Below are positions 1 to 12,800 of a stretch of 64,000 bases of DNA, piece after piece. Each line of letters starts with the position of its first letter. The stretch's first letter is position 1. Origin of the DNA: Enoplolaimus lenunculus (Eukaryota; Nematoda; Enoplea; Enoplida; Thoracostomopsidae); contig JASANG010000954.1 in assembly GCA_030248215.1 (NCBI GenBank), positions 1 through 64,000 of the forward strand. Direction: 5' to 3'. Under the pieces are notes generated by a model. The model worked only from the letters and a program-made list of their open reading frames with translations, made no database searches and had not been told where the DNA came from. The position numbers were made by a program, and so were the translations under genes.

Positions 1-570
1 TATTCCTTTTTGCTCTATATTGGCGAAATAACCTTAGTTGAAGATAGCTAATCGTATGTATTTTAGATTTTACTTATTCACTGAAGCGAAATCTACATTC
101 GATGGTTTATTTTCGGTGATTGTCAAGATTTATTTACGTTCTAATTAAATCTATTTCATATTTATCATAACTGAACAAGTGGCGTTATAAAGGCTTCTTA
201 AATTTTAGCAAATTTACAAAAGCGACCAAAATTTAATACTACCGGAATTATTAATTCTGATCAACAATTTTTGCCTTAGCCAGAGGAAAAGTATAAGCAG
301 GTAATTAATGGCAAAAGTAATGCTGACCGTGCCGAATTCTACAATAATCTTCAAAGTACCAAAAAAATGGTTTTAAGATCCGTTTTTGAGAAATTAAAGG
401 CAATTACAGTGTGTCAATTCGCCCCAAGGTTACAAACTAAAGTCACTGCACTGAAGGAACAAATGAAAAATTTCCTTGCAGAAAGTACCGGAGACTCCGG
501 CAAAAATTCTACCGGAATATATTAGGTCGGTTTTTTGCCGGAGTAGACAGACCTCCTGTTGTAATCTGGC
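1..570. other. Non-coding DNA downstream of GLOD4 exon 7
   Basis: AT-rich and no exon recognised. Positions 484-570 hold the end of a CCGGAG-type MITE. The missing last GLOD4 exon was looked for here without success. Confidence 0.5.
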
Positions 571-906
571 CAGGGTGTAAACGGATACGTAGGAAATATA
601 ATGGAACGGAAATTAAAATATAAAAGTTTCCCATATATTTTATTTTTCTGCCAACACAATCGGGGCGTATAAATATTCACCGGAATTTCTAAAATTTTAC
701 AGAATATATAGCGGACACATCGAAATTTTTAGGATTCTAGATGAATTTTCTAATATTTCATATGGATCATTTGCAACATGTTTGTAATGAAAAATTGCGA
801 GTTACGTATATAAATGTGATTTTTAACTATTTTGAGTACAAAATTTAACAGAATTTTCAATTATTTTTATAATAAACACGGGAAACGGATATCTGGTTAC
901 ACCCTG
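571..906. mobile_element. hAT-like MITE with CAGGGTGTAA termini
   Basis: Lies in the GLOD4 region downstream of exon 7. The left end CAGGGTGTAAACGGATA mirrors the right end, whose reverse complement reads CAGGGTGTAACCAGATATCC. Inside it is AT-rich with no coding capacity. CAGGG ends fit hAT-type non-autonomous elements. No clean 8-bp target duplication is visible. The left flank (about 490-570) is the end of another CCGGAG-type element, with CCGGAGACTCCGG and a CAACAGGAGGTCTG end resembling the copy at 33861. Confidence 0.6.
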
Positions 907-1207
907 ACATTGAAAAATCGTTGAATCTCAACATATATTTCGAAATAAAAAGTGGAATTAATGTGAAACATTTAAGCCTCTCATTCGGAGTTTACCAATT
1001 ATGAAAAAGCTACGGGTGCAGCAATCGGTAAAATGATTTTGAGACGATGATATTCGTGAGGCATCAAGTTTTTATTTGTGCTTCGTTCTGCATACATTAT
1101 ATAGGAAATTTACCAGTTAATATATTACTAATCTAATCAAATCGACGCTGATTTATTTAAAGAACTTACTTAATGTTCAGTTTCTACAGGAGTTGGATCT
1201 AGCTTAC

Positions 1208-4200
1208 CGGATCTGCCAAAATCACCACCTGAACCGAAGCTTTGCCTGGAGTATCCAGTGTAATTAATGGATTCAAAATTGTGGAACCATGTGCTTTGGC
1301 ATTCGATTCGATATTCGGCAACTAAATATATACTATGAATCCGTAGTCGCACACATGTGCAACTTTCATAACGCAAAAGGTTTGGCTACCTGTCACAGGC
1401 CCGTTCGACAGTGAAATTAAAGTCAATACGTAAAATCATGTATAAAAGCAACTGTCCTATCGTTTTACTAAACAACATTTTTTGCACCAAATGCCTTCCC
1501 CGTTTTTAATTGCTACTTAAAAATACCACAGTGTCGGCTAACTACGGTTTTAGTTTAACATGAATAATACCCTACAACCGCAAAGAACTTAATATTAGAC
1601 ATATCATTCCTATTATCTGTATGTGTATAGTATCAAATTTATTGTATTCCAAGTCCATTATATAGTTCCAACTTTTACTATGCAGGTTTGTTATGCACTG
1701 ACCTATACACATTTGAAAATTTTGCGTTTATATATTAAAGTGTCTAGAAGTACCGAATACATACGACGACACACTGTATCAATTTTGCATATTAAACAGC
1801 GCTGACGAAAAGATTTGTATACATATGTTTACGTTGGAAACTTGCCCAAAATACGTATGTGGGGCGTTCCAGCTTTAATATATAGATATGAATATTACAT
1901 GCATACACACATATTTAAAGTATAAAGAGTATCAGTCAGTTGTTGCATGTAGCACATATCTTGATATAAGTTTTCATGTATTATACTAGTATATATAGGG
2001 TGGTGCTCCCCATCAGAGTGGGACATTACCTGCGGGTAAACGCGGGGTGTAAAGAATTTCAGCCGCAGGTTTACCCGCAGGCTGAGATTTGTATCACGCG
2101 GGTAAAAAATTTACAGTTTGTCCCGCGCCAAACTTATAAGTTTTAAGGTGCAAAACATACGATATTGTCTGTTTTACTTCTGGTTAGTTGCTGTCCGGTG
2201 CTTTATTTAGTACGTTCTGAAATTTTGTTGATTCTAGTAAACTTTTGTGTGTAAGTTTCGTTGAAGCTATAACGCAAAACTTCATTAAAGTGCAAAGCAC
2301 ATGTGATCTTTAAAATACTGGTTTACATTCAGGCGCTGGTAAAAGGTGGGTTGCGGGTAGTTCTTTTTTGTACGGTATACCCGCGGGTAAAAAATCATAT
2401 TTGCGTGGGTAAAGCGCGGGTCGGGTAAAAAATCCGGGTCTTCCACTATCCACCCAGCCCGCGTTTACCCAAAAAATGGTTGGATTTAAATTTTTTTTTG
2501 CATATTTGACCTTCTTATGACCTCCCCTGATCATTCCACGTCTAAATTTGAATTTTTGAAAAATCAATTTTTAAGGTCCCACTCCCTTGTATTCGGTAAC
2601 GGACTTTTTTGTAACGTAAATCGAGCGATTAATATCTATGCACTGCAAAACTACACAATTGTATTAAACGCAGAAGACAAAAAATGAGGACAGGTATTCC
2701 GCGGCTAAAGCGCAACGCGGGTAAAAATCAATAGCCACTTACACCTCTGAACACAACCACTTAGCCCATCGAAAGATTAACGAAAAATACAGAAAAGTCT
2801 AAACCGTACTTCGGAATCCGGGCAAGAATAAGCAATGCGTCCATATCCAGTGCCTCGATCAACTTTTCTGTCTTGCGGTGTCGCTTGAACAAGTTTTAAA
2901 CTGCACTGAAAAATCCGAAGCTTATAATTGAGATGTTCAGTTTCTAATTTGGTTATATATTAATGACGAAAATTTAATAGTTAAAACACAAATTTTCGTT
3001 TATATATCACAACAAATTGACGCCGTGTGAATGATTTCCTAGCCATAAGCTTGAGCCTAACAAAGCCTCCGCTTTAAAGGGTGTGGGTAAAGTGTACAGG
3101 ACACCGCATGAATATACTAAACGCAGGTATATACATATATAATATATAATATATGTATACATAATATATTTGTATATATTATATAATACCTGGTTGGGTT
3201 CAGGAGCAACCGTCACAGATGAATTTAGTTCTTCAATTATAGACATATCACAAACTTCCTTCCAATATTCTAAAAAAGCGTTAAAATACAACCACACCAA
3301 AGCAAACAAATTTGAAGATATAGACGCAATACGCATAAACTTATTTCCTAATTAGAAAGATAGCAATTGCAAAATGCTTGTTTACGTTGTACCTATTTAT
3401 ATTACGATTAAGCAACAATTGTTCCGTTTCAGTGCAGAAGCAAAGCCTCCCCCCGAAGCCCTCGCATGTGTCATATACTGAAGACCATCACACAGACAAG
3501 CGAGACCCTTTCTTATTCGCCGATGACCCTTAGCCGTTCACCAAGGATTTGTGCTCGAAGCAAAAGTAGGTATTCAATGTAATGTGTACACATATATCTT
3601 ATGACCGAAATTACTATATTATATTCAACACCATTTAGTAGATTATAAATGACCTGTATTTTGCTAAATTGGTATAGCATCTTTACGTTGACCAAATCCG
3701 GCGGTAATATGCACGCCTCATCGTTGTTTCGATTTTGCAAAAGATATTCATGTAATATTTAGCACTGAATTGAAATATCACTCACTTTTAGATTTTTCAA
3801 GATTGGCAACATGTACTGCAACTTCGAACAGCGGATCTGAAATTTCGCAGAAAGTTTTCTACAATTTTCAACTGCTTAGCCGAGGTTTTGTCTTACCCTA
3901 TTTTGTGCATTGCATAATTTAGCAGACAAATTTAAAAAAATTTGAACATTTCAGCTTCTCACGATTTCAACGGCTTACTTCACACCCAAATTTGAATTTT
4001 TGAAAACTCAAAAAATCTATCTTAAAAAGTTTGACAAGTTATATACCATTCGAAGCAGCTTGTGGAGTTAAATTGAATGGTAATAAACTTCCGCAATTAG
4101 ATATTGGCTAACGTGTTATGGTCATAACTAATTTGGCGTTCTTCCAAATCATGTCGTTTAAATAAGTTAATTTGTCTAAGTTTTTTACATAAAATTTTGA

Positions 4201-7200
4201 GCATTGCAGCCTTAAAAACGAATTTTTCAAAAGTTCAAATTTTGGTATAACCTGATTAAATGAAGTCATGAGAAGCTGAAATATGCAAAAATGTGTTAAA
4301 TTCGACCAGTTTTGGGCAAATACCAGCTGGAGGAGATAACGAAAACGTCACAAAATTCCTAAGCCTATAAGTCTACTGTAGTGACCCGAATAAGAGGGGG
4401 ACTGATATTTATTTGGCCTCTCCAGATGGTACCCCCTTGTTATTTGATTACGGACTGTTATTTATTTTTAACCCACGCTCCGCCACCTTTTATTACTGAT
4501 ATATATCCGGTACTGCAATTATCCGTTGAATTAAACGTTTATTTGTCTTGTGTCAATAGCTTGAGGGGTAATACAAGGTTATACTTAGGAATATACTTTC
4601 AAAATTTAACTACGCATTAAAGATTCTAACTCAAATTATTTGGTCCTGGAGTCATTTATGCGCTACAATTAGGGATAATTGACGTTTCTGGATTTTAATT
4701 AAGGTTTAGAGACTTTATCCGCTTAAGGACTCTTATTGGGATACGGACTATTGATGGGACTCAAAATGGGGACCACCCCTCTTATTACCCCCTCCTCTTA
4801 TTCTGGTCATTACAGTAAGCATCACGATGTTAATAAATAGGTGGCAATAAATAACAGAAACGGAGAACGGCTATTAAATAATAAATGTTTCAAAGATGTC
4901 TTATTTTTCTGCCTCCGCAATTGAGGCACGTAAATAATCATCAGCGTTTCAAAAATTTTGAAGAAAAAATAGTGGATGCACCGAAATCTTTAAGACTTGG
5001 ATTTGGATGTATTTCGTTATATTTATTTCATACCGAACAATTGCTGCATATTTGTAATGAAATATTGCGAGATATATGATTTATAGCTAATTTTGAGCAT
5101 AAAAAAAGAATTTCCGGTATTCTTGTAACAGAAACGGACACCGATTTTTACCCGAAACCGATACACGGTTAAACAATCTGCAAAGCGTTAAAAAAGTGTA
5201 AAACCAAACGTAAGACTAAGCAAAAAATAGTCTAAAATTCAAGCCTACTCTATTGCAGTCCCACCAGAACACAGAACGGCCCTAAATGTAACACGGGCCA
5301 CATTTAACATATATACAGAGTTGGTACCGGCTTAAAATTGCTTCAAAAAGCGCACTTATATGTATTATATATATATACAGTTCGATTACAACGTGTAAAC
5401 TTAGCGAATTTAATTTAGTTCTCCAAAAACATACCACCATCTTTGTCTTCATTGAAAACAATAAACACATGACCATCTGGGTCTTTGATATACGCAACAT
5501 TTGATTCTATTTTAGCTTTTTCATGCTGGCGTACGTTTTCAAAAGCAAGCTTACTTTTTAGCGATATACTCTAAAACATATTAAATTTAAACGCTTTGTA
5601 CGACCGTGAATAACGTCGGTTTAGCAAACACACGGATTTTTCATCAACGACAAATCCCAGTCTTAGGACATGGTAAAGTTCTAAACATCCCTTTACAAAA
5701 TGTAGCGAATGAATACGATATGATATGAGTCAGTATAAGAAGCTGAGGGGAGGGCGCTGATACAAGGCCCATGTTAATTTTTTGGGGCCCGCCGACTACG
5801 CCAGAGGCGTAAGTGGACAAAGATTTTTTGCCCGCGCTGCGCTTTACCCGCGAAAAGTTTAGTTTATCCGCGAGTATACCCGCGCAAAATTTCTTTTCCA
5901 ATTACACGCGTTTCCCCACGCAATTTTTTACCGCTACCCTGCGTTCAATACAGTTGTGTAATTTTGCAGTGCATTGATGTTACTCGCTACTTATTTTTCA
6001 CTCATACGATAAAAACAGTTTAAAATTAAAGTTTTTCAACATTTATCAGGTTTCAAGTTTCTTATGAAAATTTTAGGCAGGTAAAGAATTACAATTTTTA
6101 CCCGCGCTTTGAAATTCTTTACTCGCGGGTATACGCGTGTCAATATTTTCTTATCTCTCCCGCGTTTACCCGCGGGTAAGCGTGCAGCTCTGCACTTAAC
6201 CTAAATCTAAACCTAAGCGAAGCACAAGCATTAACATAACAAGAATCCTAAGCAAGCGAAAGCCTTTCACTAAGGTTAAGCCTACTTCGCAGTGTATCTA
6301 GTACCCCCAATCTTCATGCCTACCGATAGGCGAGCAGCAATATTTGACATGTAACCATTATATAACTATACAATTCATGTTTATCATAAATATATTCAAC
6401 AGAACTATTCTCCTATACCAGTCCTAGTGGGACTATATTTATTGAGCGAAGCTCGGAACACACGTAAGCAATTAAGGTAATATGCAAATAATCTATTAGT
6501 TAACTTCTCAATTATCGGTTTTGGAGTTTTGTAAACAATTTATTCAAATTTCTCGCACCCAAAAACCCTTTAGTCTGAAATTAGATTGCTTTTAACCAAC
6601 ATAATTAGTGAAAAATTGTAAAAAGTCCTAATTTAGGCTTATAAATTATGCTAATACGCAAATAATCTAGTAGCTAACTACTCAATTATCCGTTTTGGAG
6701 GTTTGTAAACAGTTTACTCATATTCATCACGCCCAAAAACCATTTAGTGCTGAAATTAAATTGCTTGTAACTGTAATAATTAGGTTTCGGCTTCGCTCAA
6801 TAACATCAAAAGTTGATGATCAATCTAACAAGAGTGTGCAACTGGGTACATTCTGCGTGTTAAATAATGTACCCGGCACGCGTTGCGTTTTTGGCCTACC
6901 CCCCCTCATTTTGGGCGGGGTTCAATTTTACGCATTTTACACGAGTATCCGCCAGCCAACACCGAAAATATAATCGGGCCACATTTTAGTATATACATTA
7001 ACACATGAATTTCAACATCGATGGAGATTTTGACTCCCTCCAAATAGGGGGGTAAGCCAAAAATGCAACGGACGCTGGGTACATATTTTTCTACATAGAA
7101 TGTACCCAGTTCCATACTCTTGTTAAAGGGCATCATGCACTCTTGATAACATTAATTAAACCATCAGTTATGCGCATCAAACAGACCACATAAGTCTGGG

Positions 7201-9101
7201 CGAAACTGGACATATGGTTTAGCAATTTAGTACCTCAACACAAAATTAGCGAAATAGAATATGACCAGCACTGAACCCGCAGGTAAAACGCAGGTTCATT
7301 AAAATATCCTTACCCGGATCTCGCACTGAATGGAATACTTGAAAACGAGAAGACTGGATTTAAAAAACGCTTAAAACGTATTAAATTAGTATTAATTACA
7401 ATGAAATCGTTTCCCAGTCGATAACTTCCAACATTATAATTGTAGGTTAATTCCAGTACAAAATGTTCGTCTTCAGATCCGTAACCAACCATAGTTTTGC
7501 TCCAGCGACCATCGTAAGGCCTTAAATATCGCACGAAAGCAATCAAGTGATTTCTGTAAAATGTTTCAAATGAATACAATGTCTAAATCAAATTTCAAAT
7601 TACTAGTCCATAAACACACCTGTACTTCCTGATATTAAGAAAGTTTGATTAGAGACGAACGAGCGCCACACAATCATTTGGTTTAGAACCAGATCCGTCA
7701 CAAATAACGATTTTAGCGTATTTTAAGAAATTATGATTGTTAAAATTCAAGCAAAACCTTCCAATACAAAATTTAAAGTATGTTTTGATTAACAAACATC
7801 AGTTAGCTTGAAAGCTTTAATTGTTTCATATTAAACAAATAAAACTGTTAATAATATATATTTGTGGATATATTGCCTCAATAACGACAGAGTTTAATTT
7901 GAGATACGACCTATATAAACACATAGTACAATCATGTTCAAAGCCTAACCCGTTGCAAGTTGCTTCGCATCCTCTTTCAAACTCTTCATGACGTAATATC
8001 TATAACATAAAGCTAAAATATGAACATGCCATACTGGTAAACATTCAGGCTTTAGAATTTTCCACTTAATCCGTTTTCCAAACAAATTTGTGCTTCAGCG
8101 TTTCGTTACCAAACCTGGAAATACTTAGGCGACTGAATTCCAAACCAAATTAGGAAAAGTCCAAACCTATATGGATTTTCCAGTTTTTACATATTCCAAA
8201 CAAATCCTACGCTTCAGATACGAAACCAAGAGAATTTAGGTTTTTGAATTTTCAATTTTTCCCATTTTCCAAACAAATCCTACGCTTCAGATTTACCTTA
8301 CCAAACCACGGAATACTTTAGGCCTTTGAATATTCCATATTTCGAAGCAAACCAATGGTTGTGATTTTTCCTACAAATTGGCGGAAAATTTAGCCGTCAC
8401 ACAAAAGTGGCTCGCTGCACTACTTCGGTCTTAGTTTTCCACCCTAAAAAACTGGAAGCCTCTAAGTGGATTTAGATATTTCTAACGTCTTGTACCTATC
8501 GTGCTGTAGAGAGGGCAGTGGGCATAACTTTGTGTTTATGACAGTATTGAAGAAACACAGACGCATCCTGAAAATTTATGTATATTTTTTGAGCTATATA
8601 TACAGAATGAAGCTAAATTGAAAGTATATGACGAGTGTTCCCCAGCTTGGTCAAGATATCTCTGGATCAACAGCAAGTATACGCCACCGTCCGTCATTGC
8701 GTGGTATGGTATACGCGGCCAATGTAAAGAGCAGGGGCGGAAATATAAGCATATCCCAAAGCCTATGCCTAAGCCTAAGCGTAAGAATGCGCATAAGCCT
8801 AAAAATAGTCTAAAGCTTAAGCTTACTCTTTTCTATGCCCACAAAAAACGTTGCACCCCTGATCTATACATGGGCCGTATACGCTAATTCGTATCCGATA
8901 TATCGCACATGCACGGACGGCGACTGATAAAACATTAAAGTTGTTAAAAAGTACAGCGCTACCCTTACGGCATACTCGTTTATAGAGCGCACAAATCACA
9001 CTGAAAAGAAAATTCACCTTCATGCCTAACAATCCAACGTAAAAGTCATAAGCTGCTTTTCTATCACCAATTTTGAACACATAATGCAATGCTCGCTTCA
9101 T
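1208..9101 (-). CDS. GLOD4: Glyoxalase domain-containing protein 4, 7 exons, 3' end outside window
   Basis: VOC-superfamily protein with two glyoxalase-like modules; in vertebrates it is found in mitochondria and its substrate is not settled. Coding exons in order: 9018-9101, 7950-7999, 7400-7520, 5435-5570, 3190-3347, 2810-2905, 1208-1321. All junctions keep phase and give 253 residues. Start: ATG at 9099-9101 opens [14 protein letters not shown], matching the family N-terminus. Exon 2 reads [17 protein letters not shown], exon 3 [20 protein letters not shown], exon 6 [15 protein letters not shown], exon 7 [17 protein letters not shown]. The usual last ~50 residues (DGHEICFVGDE-like) are not found in 1-1207, so the final exon should lie left of the window. 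Exon 5 has about nine extra residues (FALVWLYFN) before EYW compared with the human protein. Introns carry many MITEs. Confidence 0.93.
2016..2590. repeat. Short repeat element rich in CGCGGGTAAA motifs
   Basis: In the GLOD4 intron between exons 6 and 7. Motifs of the type CGCGGGTAAA and its complement TTTACCCGCG cluster near both ends (2025-2110 and 2385-2470). The ends show a short inverted match, AGTGGGACATTA near 2017 and TAAGGTCCCACT near 2571. A second stretch of the same motif is at 2695-2735. This looks like a non-autonomous DNA transposon with subterminal repeats. Exact borders and target duplication are not certain. Confidence 0.45.
4376..4815. mobile_element. TA-flanked MITE with CTGTARTGACC termini
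   Basis: Starts CTGTAGTGACCCGAATAAG and ends with the complement of CTGTAATGACCAGAATAAG. It is directly flanked by TA on both sides (4374-4375 and 4816-4817), as expected for Tc1/mariner-type target choice. 440 bp, non-coding, in the GLOD4 intron between exons 4 and 5. A reversed relative is at 30798-31228 and a diverged one near 31420-31917. Confidence 0.7.
5740..6190. repeat. Second CGCGGGTAAA-type repeat element
   Basis: In the GLOD4 intron between exons 3 and 4. The right end (6110-6180) and left part (5830-5885) carry the same CGCGGGTA / TTTACCCGCG motifs as the element at 2016-2590, in opposite orientations at the two ends. No open reading frame is supported. Borders approximate. Confidence 0.45.
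6412..6806. repeat. Fragment of the TTTATTGAGCGAAGCTC repeat family
   Basis: Begins with AGTGGGACTATATTTATTG then GAGCGAAGCTC, contains two diverged ~170-bp units with GCAAATAATCTA and CCGTTTTGGAGGTTTGTAA-like blocks, and ends in CTTCGCTCAATAA. Relatives lie at 16595-17334, 52435-52996 and 57650-59047. Non-coding, in the GLOD4 intron between exons 3 and 4. Confidence 0.6.
6827..7124. mobile_element. Foldback MITE with ~90-bp inverted arms
   Basis: The left arm (AACAAGAGTGTGCAACTGGG onward, ~6827-6915) is an imperfect inverted copy of the right arm (~7030-7124). Because of the symmetry both strands read similar peptides ([12 protein letters not shown] and [12 protein letters not shown]). That is a by-product of the inverted repeat and not evidence for a gene. 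Abuts the repeat ending at 6806. Confidence 0.65.
8075..8300. repeat. Degenerate tandem repeat, CCAAACAAATCCTACGCTTC motif
   Basis: Three imperfect copies of a unit centred on CCAAACAAAT.C.(A/G)CGCTTCAG occur near 8080, 8192 and 8272, each followed by a diverged GAAACCAA / ACCAAACC stretch. It lies in GLOD4 intron 1. No gene is supported. Confidence 0.4.
8700..8880. repeat. CCTAAGCC-rich MITE with CATGTATAGATCAGG-like end
   Basis: The core is a run of CCTAAGCCTAAGCGTAAG-type repeats; the right end reads CTGATCTATACATGGGCC. The same layout, reversed, occurs at 38889-39075 (GGCCCATGTATAGAACAGGG then CTTAGGCTTAGG repeats), and remnants lie at 35060-35220 and 6190-6300. It looks like a dispersed non-autonomous element family with tandem octamer repeats inside. 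Lies in GLOD4 intron 1. Confidence 0.5.
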
Positions 9102-9880
9102 TGCAAATATGGACAACGTAAACTAAAATCTGAAATGTTGCGACTCATTCGAAAATCCCGCTGCAAACATACAAACTTTAACTTTATCCCGTGTCACTTT
9201 TAGGGACGTCACTTTAACTTTATCCCGTGCCACTTTTAGGTACGTCACGATTTCCGCGAGACGTTCAAAACCGGTCTGTATCACCAGTACAAAAACATCT
9301 GTCACTGATTAAACAAAATTTATTAAAAAAAATCCGGATAAACACCAGGTCGCACGTCGTTCCCAGGCCAGGCATACAGCGCAAACCATCACCCAGTAAT
9401 TCACGGTAACCAGTTGTATTAAAAATATGTCTCTAGCTGGTAGTAATCGGATATCAGTTTCCGTTAAAATTCGGTGCCCGTTTCCATTATCGAAATAACG
9501 GAAATTATTTTTACGCTCAAAATAATATTTTTAAATCAGGTATATAGACAAAGTTTTACTATTACCGGTACAAGAATCATGTCTACTAAAAGCAAGTTGA
9601 CTCTGTTCCAGGAACCACCACTAGTAGTACCATTATTGTACATCATGAACATAAGCCTGTCCCTAATGCGTATTCAACGCTCTAAAGGTTTCAGACAACA
9701 CAAATATAATTTACTTTTCGATAAATTAAATTAAAATAATCAATGATGATGCGTTTCAGACAAAACCCACACAAAATGCCGGTTTATAACTATTATATTC
9801 TTACCCCACAACGACCATTGCACAACTTTTGAACAACTTTCTGAGACAAAACTGTAAACATCAAAGACTATGTTACTCAA
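9102..9880. other. GLOD4-ASCC2 intergenic region
   Basis: Short spacer between the GLOD4 start and the ASCC2 stop, both genes on the minus strand. It should hold the GLOD4 promoter and the ASCC2 3' UTR. Apart from the 36-bp tandem module no gene or RNA is recognised, and no clear AATAAA is seen just after the ASCC2 stop. Confidence 0.5.
9175..9246 (-). promoter_or_regulatory. Tandem 36-bp module upstream of GLOD4 with CRE half-sites
   Basis: Two adjacent 36-bp units (9175-9210 and 9211-9246) match at 34 of 36 positions. They lie about 75-145 bp upstream of the GLOD4 start codon, in the 779-bp gap to the ASCC2 stop. Each unit has one TGACGT on the minus strand, a half-site for CREB/ATF-type factors. 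Position and duplication suggest a promoter element; binding is inferred only. Confidence 0.4.
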
Positions 9881-12800
9881 TCACCAAGCATAATTTTTTC
9901 TTGCTGCCATTTGTTTTCGGTTATGGTTCGCCGTATTCCCTTTATGCCGTTCCTTCTGCTGTCGTTGTCTGAGTTCATCATCTTTACTTGTAGCGGTACT
10001 CGAACCCCTGCCACCCCGCCGGTTTCCACCACCTCTACCCCTGTAATGTCCTCTGGGTTGGTTAACCTGAGATGATTCACCATTCTTTTGTTGCGTTTCA
10101 TTAGCATAACCACCCGCTTCACCATTTTCACGCACTTGAGATATATTTGGGTTACTTTCAAATGAATTTTTATTTCGGCATTTATAACCACCTTGTTCAG
10201 GTATATAGCCTCTAGACCAATTGACATATTCTAAGTGTTTTTCATCCTACAAAGCACAAATAAAAATGCGTAACTAAAATGTACATACATACTTTCGTAA
10301 TTAATGGTCGAAACGGAAGGTGTAAAATACTGGAGCCGGAGGTCAACGAAACTTGCCGGAGCCGGAGGTGAGGCGAAATTATGTAGTAAAAATGATGGCT
10401 AATAAATTAGTTAATTTTAGCCAAAATCTGTAATGTTGTTATGTTGTTTGGTTTACGCTAACTTTCTGCAGAAATTTCGGAAATTCTTTCCGAAAAATTT
10501 TTGCACAATTAAAACGAAACGCGCTAAATAAAAAATTTTTGCAAAATTTCATTACCAAAATTCTACCGGAGCCGGAGGCCGATTTTTCGCCGGAGCCGGA
10601 AGCAGATCTCTGGTTGTACCCTGGATATATTATGTTTTCTGCAAAAGTTCATCCAAAAGCAGTTCTAAAGATGCAACTTAACCGCATAATGTAATTTTGA
10701 TTCTCGAGAATGATACATCGTTGCATCAAGAATGCTTGTTCAGGTAAAATACACCTTGAAATATATAAGTATACGTAATCAGTTAAAGTGCACAAATTTT
10801 GATCTCAAATCCACATAAAAGGTATTTTTAAAATAGGTAATAAATTAAATGTGTACTCCTGCATTATCATCGTAGCGTTGTCGGCGGTTCTTGTTTTGTT
10901 TCGGTTCAAACGGTTGTGCAAATGGATTTAAAGGCATTGCTCTGTCGCCACTCGGTAGCGCGGAAAGATTATTCTGTGCAACGTTGTTCCTATTCCGTTC
11001 AATTTTAGACACGAATTGGTTGTGCTGAACATTCTTGCTAACTTGATTATTATATGCTGGCTGCCGCCTTCTTGCTCCTGTAGCAATGTAATTACTATAC
11101 GCGTGTTTCTAAATTTTTACTTATATTGATATATTGAAAAACACTTCGAAACAATAATTTTTCGCGTGTTTGGTGAATTTTTTCAAAATAAACAATAACA
11201 TAAACTAGTCACAAATTATCAAAAAATAGAATATCCATAAACAAAAATTCATGTTAAAACCAAAAACGCTAAATAAACTGTTTCTAGTTACATATTTTTC
11301 ATCTTGTTTTAAACACCAACAACGTACGACCGCTTAAAAGTTGTCTATCACTCCCCTCTACTTTGAGCACATAAACTTACCGTATTCACGCTTTGGCAAA
11401 GGTTCGTTACGGCATAGTCCGTCACTTGAAGTTTCAGATTTGGAATTCTGAAAAAAACAAAACAGTAAAAGTTTAAGCTGATGACACTGTCTTAATTCCA
11501 GCGCATAATCACAGAACAGAACAACTATTTCTTTAATTTAGCTTATCATTTTAATATTGTTCAACAAAGTTATATCGAAAAGGTGATTACCAGTAGATGT
11601 GATGTAATGTTATAGCTTATAACCTTCCTAAGACTGACAAAGTTTCACAAATAACAATGTTTATAACAAACACTCACATTTTCGTTAGTTGTCTTTTTAT
11701 CATCAGTACCTGATATTGACCTAAAACAACATACATAGAACAGAAGTTGAACATCATGCACAATGTACCTTTACATAAGAATTTAACAACAAAAACAACA
11801 ACACATATGACATCCTTGCATCACCCTTACATTTCATTCTATTTATGAAAAAACTTACCTTCGAGCCAAATTCTCTGACATTTCGTCTGCCGAATCAGCG
11901 TCTTTGACACCTTGATCATGACTGTCGTAAGTATCGTCATATTCGTCATTGTATAAATCATCGCCCTACAATTAACATTTTTCCTAATTAACGGTAAACT
12001 CAAGCATTCAAAAACATACAAACACTCATAGTTTTTTCTTAGAGTATTCATTTGCAAAAATTTCGATCTCCATGCTTTATTTTGGGCACAGAATATCTCT
12101 ACTAAATTACCAAAACTATAGCTGATTTAAAAAAATAATTAAAACGCTACACTCAAATTCTGTTAAAAACTCGACTTCTTTCTGACGATTTCAAGGTGAA
12201 TCAAAATAATGTTAAGTTTCACAAACCTCACAGTAATCAGCATCCGGCGTTTCGTACGCGTACTGAGCGTAAAATCCTTTCAGGCGCTGAATGTCCGGAT
12301 TCTGGATTACGTCTTCATCGAGTACTGTGCCGCGTCTAAAATTGCAAATTTGCAATTTAACAAATTGGGTGACTTTTAATTAATCAAAGCATAACTAAAA
12401 TTAAAAATTACGTTCAAAAGACAATTTATTGCTGAAAATGAAAAACCGTAATAATTAACTGCTGCGCCAGGAGGGATGCAGTTTATAAAAAGAATAGGGT
12501 GTCTTTGTATTTGACTAAAATGGTAACGGCCACAACATCGACCTACTTTTTACTGACAGTCAACCGAACTAGATTTTCCTCAGTGGCATGTTCCGTATCA
12601 TCATCGTTTTCCAACACCTCAATATTTGACTGGTCTGGGTCACTGAAACATAATTACAGTGAAGTAGCAGAGTATCAGGAACGACCGTCCAGGTACTCTA
12701 TTTCGCGGGATCCACTTTGTAACACGAGTGAGAGCACTATTCGTCACTAAATTAAAATATACCTTAATACCGTCGTTTACAGCTATATATCGCAGTAACT

